Shown: positions 33,764-43,754 of the stretch, piece by piece
Numbering within the stretch: the first letter of the stretch is position 1
How the letters are laid out: the number at the start of each line of letters is the position of its first letter
Assembly: GCA_012861695.1 (NCBI GenBank)
Contig: JAAOOA010000133.1
Location: 522,501 to 586,500, forward strand
DNA from: Trematomus loennbergii
Taxonomy: Eukaryota > Chordata > Actinopteri > Perciformes > Nototheniidae
DNA: 64,000 nt
Direction: 5' to 3'
Position numbers and translations under genes: made by a program
The notes under the pieces: model-generated
Told to the model about the DNA's origin: nothing
Seen by the model: the letters and a program-made list of their open reading frames with translations, nothing else
Databases searched by the model: none

Positions 33764-34325
33764 GTGCAGCAGGAGGGGACTCTTTAAAGTAGAGACACTA
33801 CATACTGACATACACCTGAACATCAGCAGGAGGGACTCTTTAAAGTAGAGACACTACATACTGACATACACCTGAACATCAGCAGGAGGGGACTCTTTAA
33901 AGTAGAGACACTACATACTGATATACACCTGAACATCAGCAGGAGAGGACTCTTTAAAGTAGAGACACTACATACTGACATACACCTGAACATCAGCAGG
34001 AGAGGACTCTTTAAAGTAGAGACACTACATACTGATATACACCTGAACATCAGCAGGAGAGGACTCTTTAAAGTAGAGACACTACATACTGATATACACC
34101 TGAACATCAGCAGGAGAGGACTCTTTAAAGTAGAGACACTACATACTGACATACACCTGAACATCAGCAGGAGAGGACTCTTTAAAGTAGAGACACTACA
34201 TACTGATATACACCTGAACATCAGCAGGAGAGGACTCTTTAAAGTAGAGACACTACATACTGATATACACCTGAACATCAGCAGGAGAGGACTCTTTAAA
34301 GTAGAGACACTACATACTGATATAC
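33764..34325 (+). repeat. 57-bp minisatellite, about 10 units
   Basis: Units starting CATCAGCAGGAGAGGACTCT recur near 33821, 33877, 33934, 33991, 34048, 34105, 34162, 34219 and 34276. The period is 57 bp (one unit is 56). Units differ mainly in TGACAT versus TGATAT. The minus strand stays open through it only because 57 is a multiple of three. Confidence 0.95.
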
Positions 34326-34526
34326 AGTGATTTTAGTGTCATGTGAAATCTCTGTTTCTTCTCTTAATGTTTATCCTTGTTTTAAGTTGCAAATGGTCCT
34401 GCAGTGATGCAAAAAACCTTCCAGACTTTATCTGATAATAAAGTATCATCGTATGTTGTGAAAACAGCAGCATGGGTGTTTACATCTGTGCTTTAATATT
34501 TATTTACAGTATTTTATTAATCTCAC

Positions 34527-34581
34527 CTCATCACAGAAGTCAGCGTTCTGCGTGCACACTATTGTTTTAGGGGCACCAAAC
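34527..34581 (-). CDS. GIN-type gene, exon with altered catalytic site
   Basis: Acceptor TTTCTTTCAG precedes GTTTGGTGCC; donor GTGAGA follows GATGAG. It encodes RFGAPKTIVCTQNADFCDE. Align by I-V-[CS]-[TD]-Q: the Asp position is Thr. Confidence 0.7.
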
Positions 34582-36547
34582 CTGAAAGAAAAGAGAAGAA
34601 GAGGAGATTAATTTCAGGTTAAAAATATTGTTATTTCTGCGTCCTGATGGTTGCATTTTAGAAAAAGTCAGATTTTTTTTCTGATTTTACTTCCATTCTT
34701 GAGAGGATAATAAATACATGGATCCTGATATTGAAGACCAAGCCGGTGACGAGTGAGATTTTTCTAACAAAAACACACATGTGAAAGGGAAGGAAAATGG
34801 GAGACAGTGTGGGTGCCTCGAGGCGAATCATTTTCAGATTATATATATACACAGTATTCTGGTCTTGGACATCACTGAATCCTTTCTGGCAGGAAGATCA
34901 TGGACTTTTACGAAAAGTCTTTCAGATAGACTTTCCATTTAACTTTGAATCTTAATATTCGATGATTCCTCTAAAGTAAAATATTTATTTTGAACCCTGA
35001 GTGCTGCTAGCAAGAATGGCATTACTAGAATGTGGTTAAAACCAGGAAAACCTATTGTGGATATGGGCATTGTTTAGGATATTTTGGAGGATTACCTTTG
35101 CTTTGAGATAGCGACACATTGAATATGTGACATGTCTCCATGCTTTAATGTTCAAAAAGCTCTTTATTTTTCTCGTACTAGAGGGAGAATCTCCAAAAAC
35201 AGAATAGGGCCTCTTTAAGATTCACATATCATGAATGAGGCTTCAAACACCTGGTCAGGTAAAGTGTGATTACAGGTGATCTTGTGAAGTGTATCTACCT
35301 GTATATGCATTTGGAAATACATTTTGCGACAGAGAGAGCGTCCGTCCTCTGAACCGGAAAAGCTTCGGGCCATTTACTGAAGTAATCGATGAGCACTATG
35401 ACGTTAGAGTTCCCCTGCTGCGTCTCTGGGAAAGGCCCTGAGGAAGAGGAAGAGGAAGATAAGGTGAGGGGAGGTAAAGTAAAGTAATGTGAGGTGAGGT
35501 GAGGTTAGGTAAGATAAGGTAAGGTGAGGTAAGGTAAGGTGAGGTAAGGTGAGGTAAGGCAACGTAACATTTAGTAAGAAATAAAACAGCAGATAAATAT
35601 AATTTGAGGAAATTAAATTAAGGCAAAAACCTATAATGTCGATCCCAACGATCTCCCAAGGTGCGTCCACTTTAATGGGCCGGACCGTCCTGGCCAGGTT
35701 TTTACTCCTTTCTGTGTGCTGACAGGTGTCACACACTTTGATCTGAAACAGGACACAGTTCAAAGTTAAATATAATATAACTATTAAGTCACAGTGTCAT
35801 AGAGTAGAGCAGGTGTTGGACCCTGAAGGCAGCATCTCCCTGGTCCAAGCTAAAGCTAAGCTAAAGGTGGCTAATGTTGGGCTATAAAGGAACTACAGCA
35901 CGGTCACATGACTTCACGTCACCACCGCTAAGCTAAAGGTGGCTAATGTTGGGCTATAAACGAACTACAGCACGGTCACATGACTTCACGTCACCACCGC
36001 TAAGCTAAAGGTGGCTAATGTTGGGCTATAAAGGAACTACAGCACAGTCACATGACTTCACGTCTCCACCGCTAAGCTAAAGGTGGCTAATGTTGGGCGT
36101 GATGGCGTTTAGTCGTCTCATTTAGACACTTGTTAGCAACCGACAGTGGGTTATTTACAGATGTATTTTATGTCGTAAAACTAAAAGTGAAAATCTCTTC
36201 AGCTTGTGTCAACCTCAGACCTTATTTCAGGATAATAACCTAAAACACATTCAGAAAAAACTTCAACACCAGGGGACAGGAAGGGATACAATGCTGACTC
36301 ATCCCTTGGTTTTAGGACTCATTCCTGCACCACTGCATTAAAGACGAACGTACCCAGTCCACCACGTCCTTGATGATGCCCAGCCAGTAGTACTTGCTCT
36401 GGATTCGGTGCACGGTCTTCTTCTGGCCGAGGTGATGACCGATGTCGTTGAAGTGGCAGTCGAGGAAAATCTGCCTCTTCCTCTCCGCCTCGATCACCAC
36501 CTCCCTCTTCTCCTCCTTCTTCGGCCCGACGTAGTACAGCTTCCCCT
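34527..36547 (-). CDS. GIN-type integrase-like host gene, four exons
   Basis: Four minus-strand exons (36547-36354, 35742-35631, 35437-35299, 34581-34527) with AG/GT borders join in one open frame. They read KLYYVGPKKEEKREVVIEAE, CHFNDIGHHLGQKKTVHRIQ with SKYYWLG, CDTCQHTERSKN, DAPWEIVGIDIIGPF, VIVLIDYFSKWPEAF and FGAPKTIVCTQNADFCDE. This is an HHCC zinc finger followed by an integrase core. The intron structure argues for a domesticated gene of the GIN1/GIN2 kind, not a retroelement. At the second catalytic position the usual S-D-Q-G reads C-T-Q-N, so catalysis is probably lost. No exon for the first part of the protein or for the region after FCDE was recognised. The function of this gene group is unknown. 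Confidence 0.75.
35299..35437 (-). CDS. GIN-type gene, DYFSKWPEA exon
   Basis: Acceptor CTTCCTCAG precedes GGCCTTTCCC; donor GTAGAT follows ATATACAG. It encodes PFPETQQGNSNVIVLIDYFS then KWPEAFPVQ and ends CISKCIY. Confidence 0.75.
35455..35575 (+). repeat. AGGTA/AGGTG simple repeat
   Basis: An irregular run of AGGTGAGGTAAGGTAAGGTG in an intron of the GIN-type gene. Confidence 0.9.
35631..35742 (-). CDS. GIN-type gene, CxxC and first-Asp exon
   Basis: Acceptor TGTTTCAG precedes ATCAAAGTG; donor GTTTTT follows ATTATAG. It encodes KVCDTCQHTE (the Cys pair) and PWEIVGIDII, with the first core Asp. Confidence 0.75.
35855..36100 (+). repeat. 72-bp minisatellite with E-box/CRE-like sites
   Basis: Units start GCTAAGCTAAAGGTGGCTAA at 35855, 35927, 35999 and 36071 (partial). 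The first three carry TCACATGACTTCACGTC, joining an M-box-like TCACATGA to a CACGTCA-like half site. It lies in an intron of the GIN-type gene. Confidence 0.9.
36354..36547 (-). CDS. GIN-type gene, zinc-finger exon
   Basis: Acceptor TTCACTCAG precedes AGGGGAAGCTG; donor GTACG follows GACTGG. It encodes YYVGPKKEEK through CHFNDIGHHLG and KYYWLGIIKDVVDW, supplying the two His residues of the HHCC finger. Confidence 0.75.
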
Positions 36548-36649
36548 CTGAGTGAAGGAAGACACAATATTAGATTTTGGATAATAGAAGATTCCTTAAA
36601 ATCATATTTTAAGTTCTGCTTTGGGTTGTAGACTTTGTGTTTTAAGTAA

Positions 36650-36962
36650 GGGATAATGAATACAACTCTTAAGGGTGATATGTCTCTATAATGACCGCCT
36701 CGCTGCACATTATCCGCCTATTTCACGGCCACATACTTAACAAACCAACGACTTGACTCACAATATCAATTGAAAATGATTATATTGACTTAAAAACGAT
36801 CGTCAATTCCACCGGGCACTATTTTGCTTGGCAGCGGTGTGTTATCGAGTATTAACAACCTCTGCAATCTCCAAATGAACCAATCAGAATCGAGTATTCA
36901 ATTAAGCCGTGTAATTCCATGGAATATAACAAAAAGTGTATCTCGAGCCGGTTTCTCAAACT
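36650..36962. repeat. Dispersed repeat fragment
   Basis: Includes an ~80-bp string beginning TGTTATCGAGTATTAACAAC that recurs at 37710, and CCATGGAATATAACA-like sequence shared with 39377. Similar AATCAGAATCGAGTATTCAA strings occur at 2038 and 40447. Confidence 0.6.
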
Positions 36963-37709
36963 CAGTGGCGAGCCGTGAGCTTTATACCTAGGCCCTCTGA
37001 CCCCGACCAATTCCCTAGAAAAAAAGAAAAAAAAAGAGTTATTACGTCACAGCGTATACTTCAGCGGAATATCAAAACAACGGCCCAGGGTGCAAAACGC
37101 ATCAAAGACAGCGACCCTTACCACACAAAACAACATCTGTGAACCCAAGTTGTGTTATTTGACATTGAAAATGATATTGCATTGTGTTTGTTACTTTCGT
37201 TGCAGTTGTATGTCTTAAGTGTAATTTGGCATGCTTTTATTTTGAAGGCGAGTTCACCTGTTGACAGGAAGTTGTTGTTGCTATGGAAACAAGAAAAGCT
37301 TCACAGCGGGCGGAACTTGTCATAAAGTCCGCGATAATAAAACCCACCCATTTAGAGGGAAGATATGATTGGTCAATTGTACTGTCATTTGACATTACTC
37401 TCTCGTTCAGTTACTATAGCGGGCCCTCTGTGAATCGCAGAGAGGGCCAGACGAGCTTCTTTCATGTAACCCTTCACATTCAACAGAGACTGAACAGGCA
37501 GATTCGAAGGATTTATTTCTTTGGAAATGTTATTTTAAATACAATTAAATCAAGTTTTTTTTCGGTAAAACTAATGAAAAATATAACAAAAATAATATTA
37601 AAAAAATATATATTTGAAATTTTTTTTTTTTTAAATGTTTTTAAATATTATTTTTTGAATATCTTAGGCCCTCACAGAGGGCCTAGAGGGCCCTGACGGC
37701 TCGCCACTG
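36963..37709. mobile_element. MITE with CAGTGGCGAGCCGT ends
   Basis: Inverted ends CAGTGGCGAGCCGT and ACGGCTCGCCACTG, 747 bp, with a GGGCCCTCTG-rich interior and T/A runs. No clear target duplication. A hAT-type origin is inferred from the CAG...CTG ends. Confidence 0.75.
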
Positions 37710-37791
37710 TGTTATCGAGTATTAACAACCTCTGCAATCTCCAAATTAACCAATCAGAATCGAGTATTCAATTAAGCCGTGTAATTTAACC

Positions 37792-38939
37792 TGTTCCACT
37801 CTGAGCCTGTTTTTCAGGTCTCAGGCTCGAAAATGACATTCCCAGAACAAATGACCATATCTTCCCTTCTAAAAGGGTTAAATTAATAATCTTTGTTCTC
37901 AAAGTAATGATAAACCTGTGAGTTGGATGTAGAAGTGTCAGAATCAATATAAATGTTTTTTATTTTAAAGAAAATTCAGATTTTACATAGTAAAAAACTG
38001 TAAATTATAGTGTCCGTCCAAAAATTATTTTTTACAGATAGTGAAAACTACCCTTGGATGATGGGTTAGTAGACTAACAGCTTTAGGAATCCAAAGTACA
38101 ACATATAATAAGTACCCTGTATCAAGATTGATGCAAAACAAGTGAAATTTGACTTTTTAGAGAGATTTAGCCAAAAACCCCCACTTCTGGGGTCATTTGG
38201 GTGGATTTGACCTATCTCTGGCCCCCCTTGGTCGATTTGGTTGGTTGACATACCCTTGTGACCGTTAGAGCCAATAGAATCGAAGGGGAGGCTTACATAC
38301 ACATTCGTTGTAAATAGAAAAGTGGGGGCTACGCGTCTAGAACTGAAACTGGATTTGCAGATTTTCTCCTTCTGGAGTTTGGAAACTAAAAATCCATTTT
38401 ATTGCTTATGGATTATCAGAAATAATTTCAAAGAAGGCACAGACACATAGGATGAACCTATGGATTAACTGCAGCATCGTTTTTTTATCGTTTTAATGCC
38501 ATTGAAGACCACTTTTGACCAAGGTAAGCCATGTTTACGTGTTTAGCTACTTAGCTCCACATGTGATGATGTACGCTTTCGTTTATAGCGTCGCGAATGT
38601 TTATCACTGAGTGTTGAGGAGGGCACCGTTAGATTCAGTGTCTCCAGGACACCAAAAAAGAGTGTTTGGTTGTGCATCTAGGATAAGTAATAAGGGAGTT
38701 CTGAGTGAGTTTAAGTGCCGCATTACGTTCCATGTTTTCGCTCGTGGCTAATTCAGAGGCTGAGTGCTAGCATTGTGGGTTTTTTTTGAAAAAAAAAATT
38801 AAAAAGATCAGTTAGCTGAGTTTCTTCCGGTTACATGGATATAACACATTCATAGTTTTATTCAATATTAAGATTCCTTAGACGTTGTTTCCTGCAAATG
38901 ACGCGTTTATCCGCCCGGTACCGGGGGGAAGGTGCGTAA
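37792..38939 (+). mobile_element. TTAA MITE of the CCTGTTAAGCC family
   Basis: Starts CCTGTTCCACTCTGAGCC after TTAA (37788-37791). It matches the body of 15602-16645 and ends GTGCGTAA before TTAA (38940-38943), so its last few terminal bases are lost. Confidence 0.75.
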
Positions 38940-39050
38940 TTAACATTCATCACAAATCTAAATAAAGTATGTAACCCTGCCTTGTTTATTTTGAAAGGCA
39001 TTCTAACAGGAAAAATGAAATGCAAATATAAGATTCAGATAATCATTTAA

Positions 39051-39429
39051 AGGTGGGGTAGGTATTTTGGAGAAACCAGCTCGAGTGCGCTAGAATTTGA
39101 AAATACACAACCGGAGAAAATCTGCCACTTCCTTACAGAGCCCCTCCTCCAACACACACGAACGCGCACATGACCAATGAGGGCACGAGATAAGTTTGTG
39201 CACAGATGGAAGGCTGACAGGCAGGTAGGCCATCCAGTTATTTTAGCCGGGCCGGCTAAAATGATTGGTCGTGCTTTTTACAGTATTACGGCTTCCACAG
39301 ATGACATTTTTTTATGGATTTTTTGTCAAAGCACTTAAGATATTCATTGCTATCAGGATGTTAAGAGCATTCCATGGAATATAACAAAGTGTATCTCAAG
39401 CCGGTTTCTCAAACTTACCTACCCTACCT
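39051..39429. mobile_element. TTAA MITE with AGGTGGGGTAGGTA ends
   Basis: Ends AGGTGGGGTAGGTATTTTGG and AACTTACCTACCCTACCT, flanked by TTAA (39047-39050, 39430-39433). It is 379 bp and non-coding. Confidence 0.85.
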
Positions 39430-39433
39430 TTAA

Positions 39434-40340
39434 CCTTTAACAAACTATGAATGTGTCATACCCACCTAACGGTAAGAAACTCAGCGAACTCACGATACGA
39501 ACCATTTTCACAGAAACAAAACACAAGTCTCACAAGAAGCGTCTAAATGAGCCCTGAGTGATCGTGGCATGGGAAGCAAACCCAGACATCACACGACGTA
39601 GCTTTACGGAGCAAATACGGCAAATATGTCTTACCTTTTGCTGTTTCTGATCAAAAGTTGTGTTCAATGGCATTAAAACGAGAAAAACGCGGCTGAAGGT
39701 TAATCCAATGTGTCTGTGTCACTTTGAAATATTACTGATAATCCATCACCATATTTATGTCATATAGCTGCTATCATAGCTACCAGAGTGTATGACAGCT
39801 TCCAGTTTTGGGCATTCTGGCTACGCATCACTCATTCACCAATGGGTAATGTTTAGATGGATTTTAGGAACTTCCCTTGATTCTATTGGCTCTAACGGTT
39901 CAAAAGAGATTTCAATCATCAAAATCGACCGAAGGGGGCCAGAGATATGGCAAATGCACCCAAATGTTTTTTCTTCTAAACCTCTCTAAAAATTTGAATG
40001 TCACTTGTTTTGCATCAATCTTGATACAGGGTACTTAGTATATGTTATAGTTTGGATTCCTAAAGCTTTTAGTCTCCGATCCCATCATTCAAGGGTGGTT
40101 TTCACTATAAGTCATGTTTTTTTTGGACGGACACTATAATTTACATGTTTTAATATGTTCAATCTGAATTTAAAATAAAACAATTCTATATTGATTCTGA
40201 ATCTTCTACATCCAACTCACAGGTTTATCATTGCTTTGAGAAAAAAGATTATTCATTTACCCCTTTTAGAAGTGAAGATATAGTCATTTGTTCTGGGAAT
40301 GTCATTTTCAAGCCTGAGACCTGAAAAACAGGTTAACAGG
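39434..40340 (-). mobile_element. TTAA MITE of the CCTGTTAAGCC family
   Basis: Reverse orientation relative to 15602-16645; it ends AACAGG followed by TTAA at 40341. The left terminus is missing. Duplication copy B begins inside it. Confidence 0.75.
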
Positions 40341-40538
40341 TTAAGGCAGGGATTATTTGCAGCGAGTTCTCCTTAGCAACGGTCTGTTCTCCTTAGTAAC
40401 GGTCTGCTAGCTAAAATTGGACCTCTGGAAAAGTCCAAAATGAACAATCAGAATCGAGTATTCAACTCAGCCATGTGTGCATATAGTAACACATCGCTGA
40501 AACACACCTGCAACCCCCCCCCCCCTCTCTCTCCTCAG

Positions 40539-40598
40539 GAGTCCTACCTCGCTCCAAAGTTCAGGCAGATAGTGGATTTCTGCCGAGTCAGCGCCGTC
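40539..40598 (+). pseudogene. ogfod2: ogfod2 copy B, first visible exon without a donor
   Basis: Acceptor CTCCTCAG is kept and the peptide ESYLAPKFRQIVDFCRVSAV is open. The sequence then jumps to ACCTTTGACC, which in copy A lies beyond the donor; about 53 bp including GTGAGA are missing. Confidence 0.75.
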
Positions 40599-41389
40599 AC
40601 CTTTGACCTCTTCGTGAATAATGTGCACTTTTAATGTCAATTACAGTAGATTTCATTTTATTTGTTGGTTGACTGAAGATTACGCCATGTGCCATGCAAG
40701 TCCCGGTTATACAGGATATAAAAAAGTCCTGAAATACATTTTAAATATGTTACAAAGACAGTGAAATTAACAGTTAAACCAAATATTAAAAGGGCCCTAT
40801 TATGTTTTTTAGGGTGTTCCCTTTCCTGTAGTGAGTTATAAACATTACAAAGACGTTGAAAGGTGAAGCTGACGCAACACAAATGAATAATTCCCATTTT
40901 TCTCTGTTGACTTTAAAGAGTATACATACTGTTATGCTTGCTATGTCTTAGTTCAAAATTATATTTAAAATATCATTTTATTAAAAAAATGTGGTTGAAT
41001 CCCAAGTGTACAGATACTATCACGTAAGGCTTGGTTATACAGGGCATACAAATGTCTTAAAATCCATTTTTAAATGTATTAAAAAAGCAAAAACATGGGA
41101 AGTATTAGCTCTCATACAAACATTTTTGTAAAAATGTTCCCTTTTAGGATGATGGAGTTGATAAAATTGAAGTTGTTTTAATGACGATCTCAAATTAAAA
41201 GGATTCAGCAAACAGTATTTTTAAAGCAGGATATAAATAAAGGCGGATAACATTTTAATTACTTATTAAAGGAACAAAAACCCTCTTCTCTAGTGGCCTA
41301 ATAATGAACAAAACTAAATACAAAACAGTCACACCTGCACCTCATGTTTCCCCCCTTTATAACCATTGATTCCCATGTTTCTGTTGAAG

Positions 41390-41514
41390 CTGCCCGAGTT
41401 TATCGCTTCCCGGTGTTTGAGAGAAGCTTCTATGAGCAGCTGGTGGAGGAGCTGGAGCACTTTGAGCAGTCCTCCGCCCCCAAAGGAAGACCCAACACCA
41501 TGAACCACTACGGG
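41390..41514 (+). CDS. ogfod2: ogfod2 copy B, exon with FPVFERSF
   Basis: Open and one base longer than in copy A (five C in CCGCCCCC). The donor reads GTCATT instead of GTAATT. Confidence 0.8.
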
Positions 41515-42102
41515 GTCATTCAACCTCCAAAACACTATTTATTCACTGCACATTCACATGTAATACTTATGGTGCCATGACATTTTGATCTTTGACCTCC
41601 TGTAGTCCCTCAGTCAGGAAATATGTGAAGCTCGATGAAATATCAGAGGTTTCGTGCGAGGACTTTTATATAAATATAAGGGTCATGACAGGAACACTAC
41701 ATGTGAATAGGGTCAAATATTTAACTAATAGATATCACTATAAAACTTTCTCCTTTTTGTATTACAACTTTTATGAAATATTATGTTTATATGTGTAAAT
41801 TAGGCATTTTCTTATCAAATATGTTTTATTTACGGAGTATTCCAGAACAGAATTGTGAACATTTGGTAAATCCATGTTAAAAAGTATTGTTTTTTTTGTT
41901 TGCATATTCAAATCAAGTTTTTACAAGTTTTCTGACATTTCATGTCTAAATATGCAAATTAGGCTTCATGTGATCCTAACTGTTGGTGAATTCAGGAGAA
42001 ATCTACAGACCCAAACAGACAAAGTTAGTCAAATAAACTCCTGCGTTTTAGCTGCTTTCTTACCTCTAGTCTGAAAGTGTGTTATTCATGAATGTCCTCC
42101 AG

Positions 42103-42359
42103 ATCCTGCTGAATGAACTGGGCTTCGACGAGGGCTTCATCACGCCGCTCCGCCAGCGTTACCTGCAGCCGCTCACCTCCCTGCTCTACCCCGACTGTGG
42201 GGGGGGCAGCCTGGACAGCCACAAGGCCTTCGTGGTGAAATACGACATGGACGAAGACGGGACCTGAGCTACCACTACGACAACGCAGAGGTCACGCTGA
42301 ACGTTTCCCTCGGAAAGGACTTCACAGAGGGAAACCTTTATTTTGGGGATATGAGACAG
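42103..42359 (+). CDS. ogfod2: ogfod2 copy B, catalytic-core exon with stop
   Basis: Encodes ILLNELGFDEG through DSHKAFVVKYDMDEDG; a missing C near 42260 then gives TGA. The HYD iron ligands lie beyond in another frame. Confidence 0.8.
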
Positions 42360-42937
42360 GTGAATATATATACTTGTAATACTACCCACACCTACACCCC
42401 CGGGTTATACTCAGGGTTTCCTTAAAAGGCATCTTAAAATGAGGCCTTAATTGGTATAATTAGTCATGAAAAATGGTAAGACATGAGAATTGGCATTACA
42501 ATTTTGACGTTGCAGAGTAGAATTTCAAAAATGATTGGTAACGTGTTTTGAAATCACCTTTGGCATCGTACCTTAAAGTGACACAGACTTTAAGAAAACA
42601 TTGAATGTTTTGAATGCCTTGTGCCAATATATTATCTAACAGCATGTGCATTTGCTAAATTTGTCTTTCAAAAATAAACTATGTAGTAGATTTAAGTGCT
42701 AATTCACATTCTGGGTTTTAAAACTCCAGGACCATTTTTTGTTTTAACTCTGTCCCAAAAATAAACCTTGTGTAAACCTTCAAATATTAAAATCCTTTAA
42801 CCTTCACTTAACCTAATATCTACTTTATATGCTGTGTTTTAATTTTGTTTACCATTGCCCAATTGTATTATATCGCGGCCATTGTAAACAAAGGATGTGT
42901 AGGACAGTGACATTTCTGCTATGAGTATTTTTATATA

Positions 42938-43130
42938 ACAGACAGGAAATAAACACTAAAGGGAACAGTAGAAGAAGACAGACAGGAAGTTAACACTTAA
43001 GGGAACAGCAGAAGAAGACAGACCGGAAGTAAACACTAAAGGGAACAGCCGAAGAAAACAGACAGGAAGTAAACACTAACGGGAACAGTAGGAGAAGGTA
43101 AACAGGAAGTAAACACTAAAGGGAACACAG
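42938..43130 (+). repeat. 40-bp intronic minisatellite, copy B
   Basis: The same unit and number as at 4609-4800, with few substitutions. Confidence 0.85.
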
Positions 43131-43245
43131 TTTGGGCTCTGTAGTGTTTAAGGACTGGTTAGTGGGACAGAAACTGGGAACAGTGGTATTTGGGAACATT
43201 GCTCTTCACCACTGATGCTGGTTATTGGTGTGTATGTCTCTGCAG

Positions 43246-43530
43246 GTAGCTCTAAGTGAGATGCAGTGTTGGGAGGTGGAGCACAGGGTGAGCGAGGGTC
43301 TCCTGCACCGGGGCCAGCAGATGCACGGGGCCCTGCCCATCTCCTCGGGCCGGCGCTGGAACCTCATCGTCTGGATTCGAGCGTCGCAGGAGCGCAACAA
43401 GATCTGCCCCATGTGCAACCGCAGGCCGGAGCTGGTGGAGGGCGGGGGCTTCGCTGACGGCTTCACCAAACCCTGCATCGCCCCACTGAACGCTGCATGT
43501 GTTTTGACAACAAAACTTTACATCTGGTAG
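43246..43530 (+). CDS. ogfod2: ogfod2 copy B, last exon
   Basis: Open from the TCTGCAG acceptor. It matches copy A to NAACVL and then reads through a deletion junction to TAG at 43528-43530. Confidence 0.85.
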   Translation, partial: VALSEMQCWEVEHRVSEGLLHRGQQMHGALPISSGRRWNLIVWIRASQERNKICPMCNRRPELVEGGGFADGFTKPCIAPLNAACVLTTKLYIW

Positions 43531-43569
43531 AATATGAAGTACTTTGTAAGGAATGTGATTTCCTTACCT

Positions 43570-43754
43570 GTTAACCTGTTAAACCCGAGAGCCCCGCCCG
43601 CGAAACTGTTTCTCAGGGCTTCTTAACATTTAAAAACCTATGAATGTGTCATACCCACCTAACGGGAAGAAACTCAGCTAACTGACGATACGAACCATTT
43701 TTACCGAAACAAAACACAAGTCTCACAAGAAGCGTCTAAATAATAATAATAATT
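43570..43754 (-). mobile_element. TTAA MITE end plus remnant of the L2 tail
   Basis: CCTGTTAACCTGTTAAACCCGAG matches 6009 onward. The (AAT)n run at 43741-43753 is the start of the L2 3' tail, after which the sequence departs from copy A. Confidence 0.65.

Larger units (their letters stand above)
40539..43530 (+). pseudogene. ogfod2: OGFOD2-like dioxygenase, copy B (3' exons)
   Basis: The counterpart of 2153-5183. Exons: 40539-40598, 41390-41514, 42103-42359, 43246-43530. Exon 2 is intact here (AARVYRFPVFERSF, EELEHFEQS, KGRPNTMNHYG). Exon 3 keeps SHKAFVVKYDMDEDG but lacks one C near 42260, giving an early stop at 42265-42267. The first exon has lost its 3' end and donor. The stop region is altered by a downstream deletion, so the last exon ends TTKLYIW. 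No upstream ogfod2 exons were found between 31.7 and 40.1 kb. It is probably a pseudogene, unless assembly error explains the indels. Confidence 0.8.

Noticed and set aside
33823..34278. Minus-strand 151-codon open frame of 19-residue repeats
   Set aside because: It is the 57-bp minisatellite read in a frame that stays open because the unit is 19 codons; no start context or homology.
33764..34325. Possible CRISPR array
   Set aside because: Repeats are contiguous with no unique spacers, in a vertebrate genome: a minisatellite.
34380..34440. A fifth exon of the GIN-type gene after an apparent CACTGCAG acceptor on the minus strand
   Set aside because: The short peptide it would encode does not continue the integrase pattern and soon meets stops.
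35404..36548. Ty3/BEL retroelement integrase
   Set aside because: Consistent introns with matching phases, no LTR or RT nearby, and a changed catalytic residue favour a host gene.
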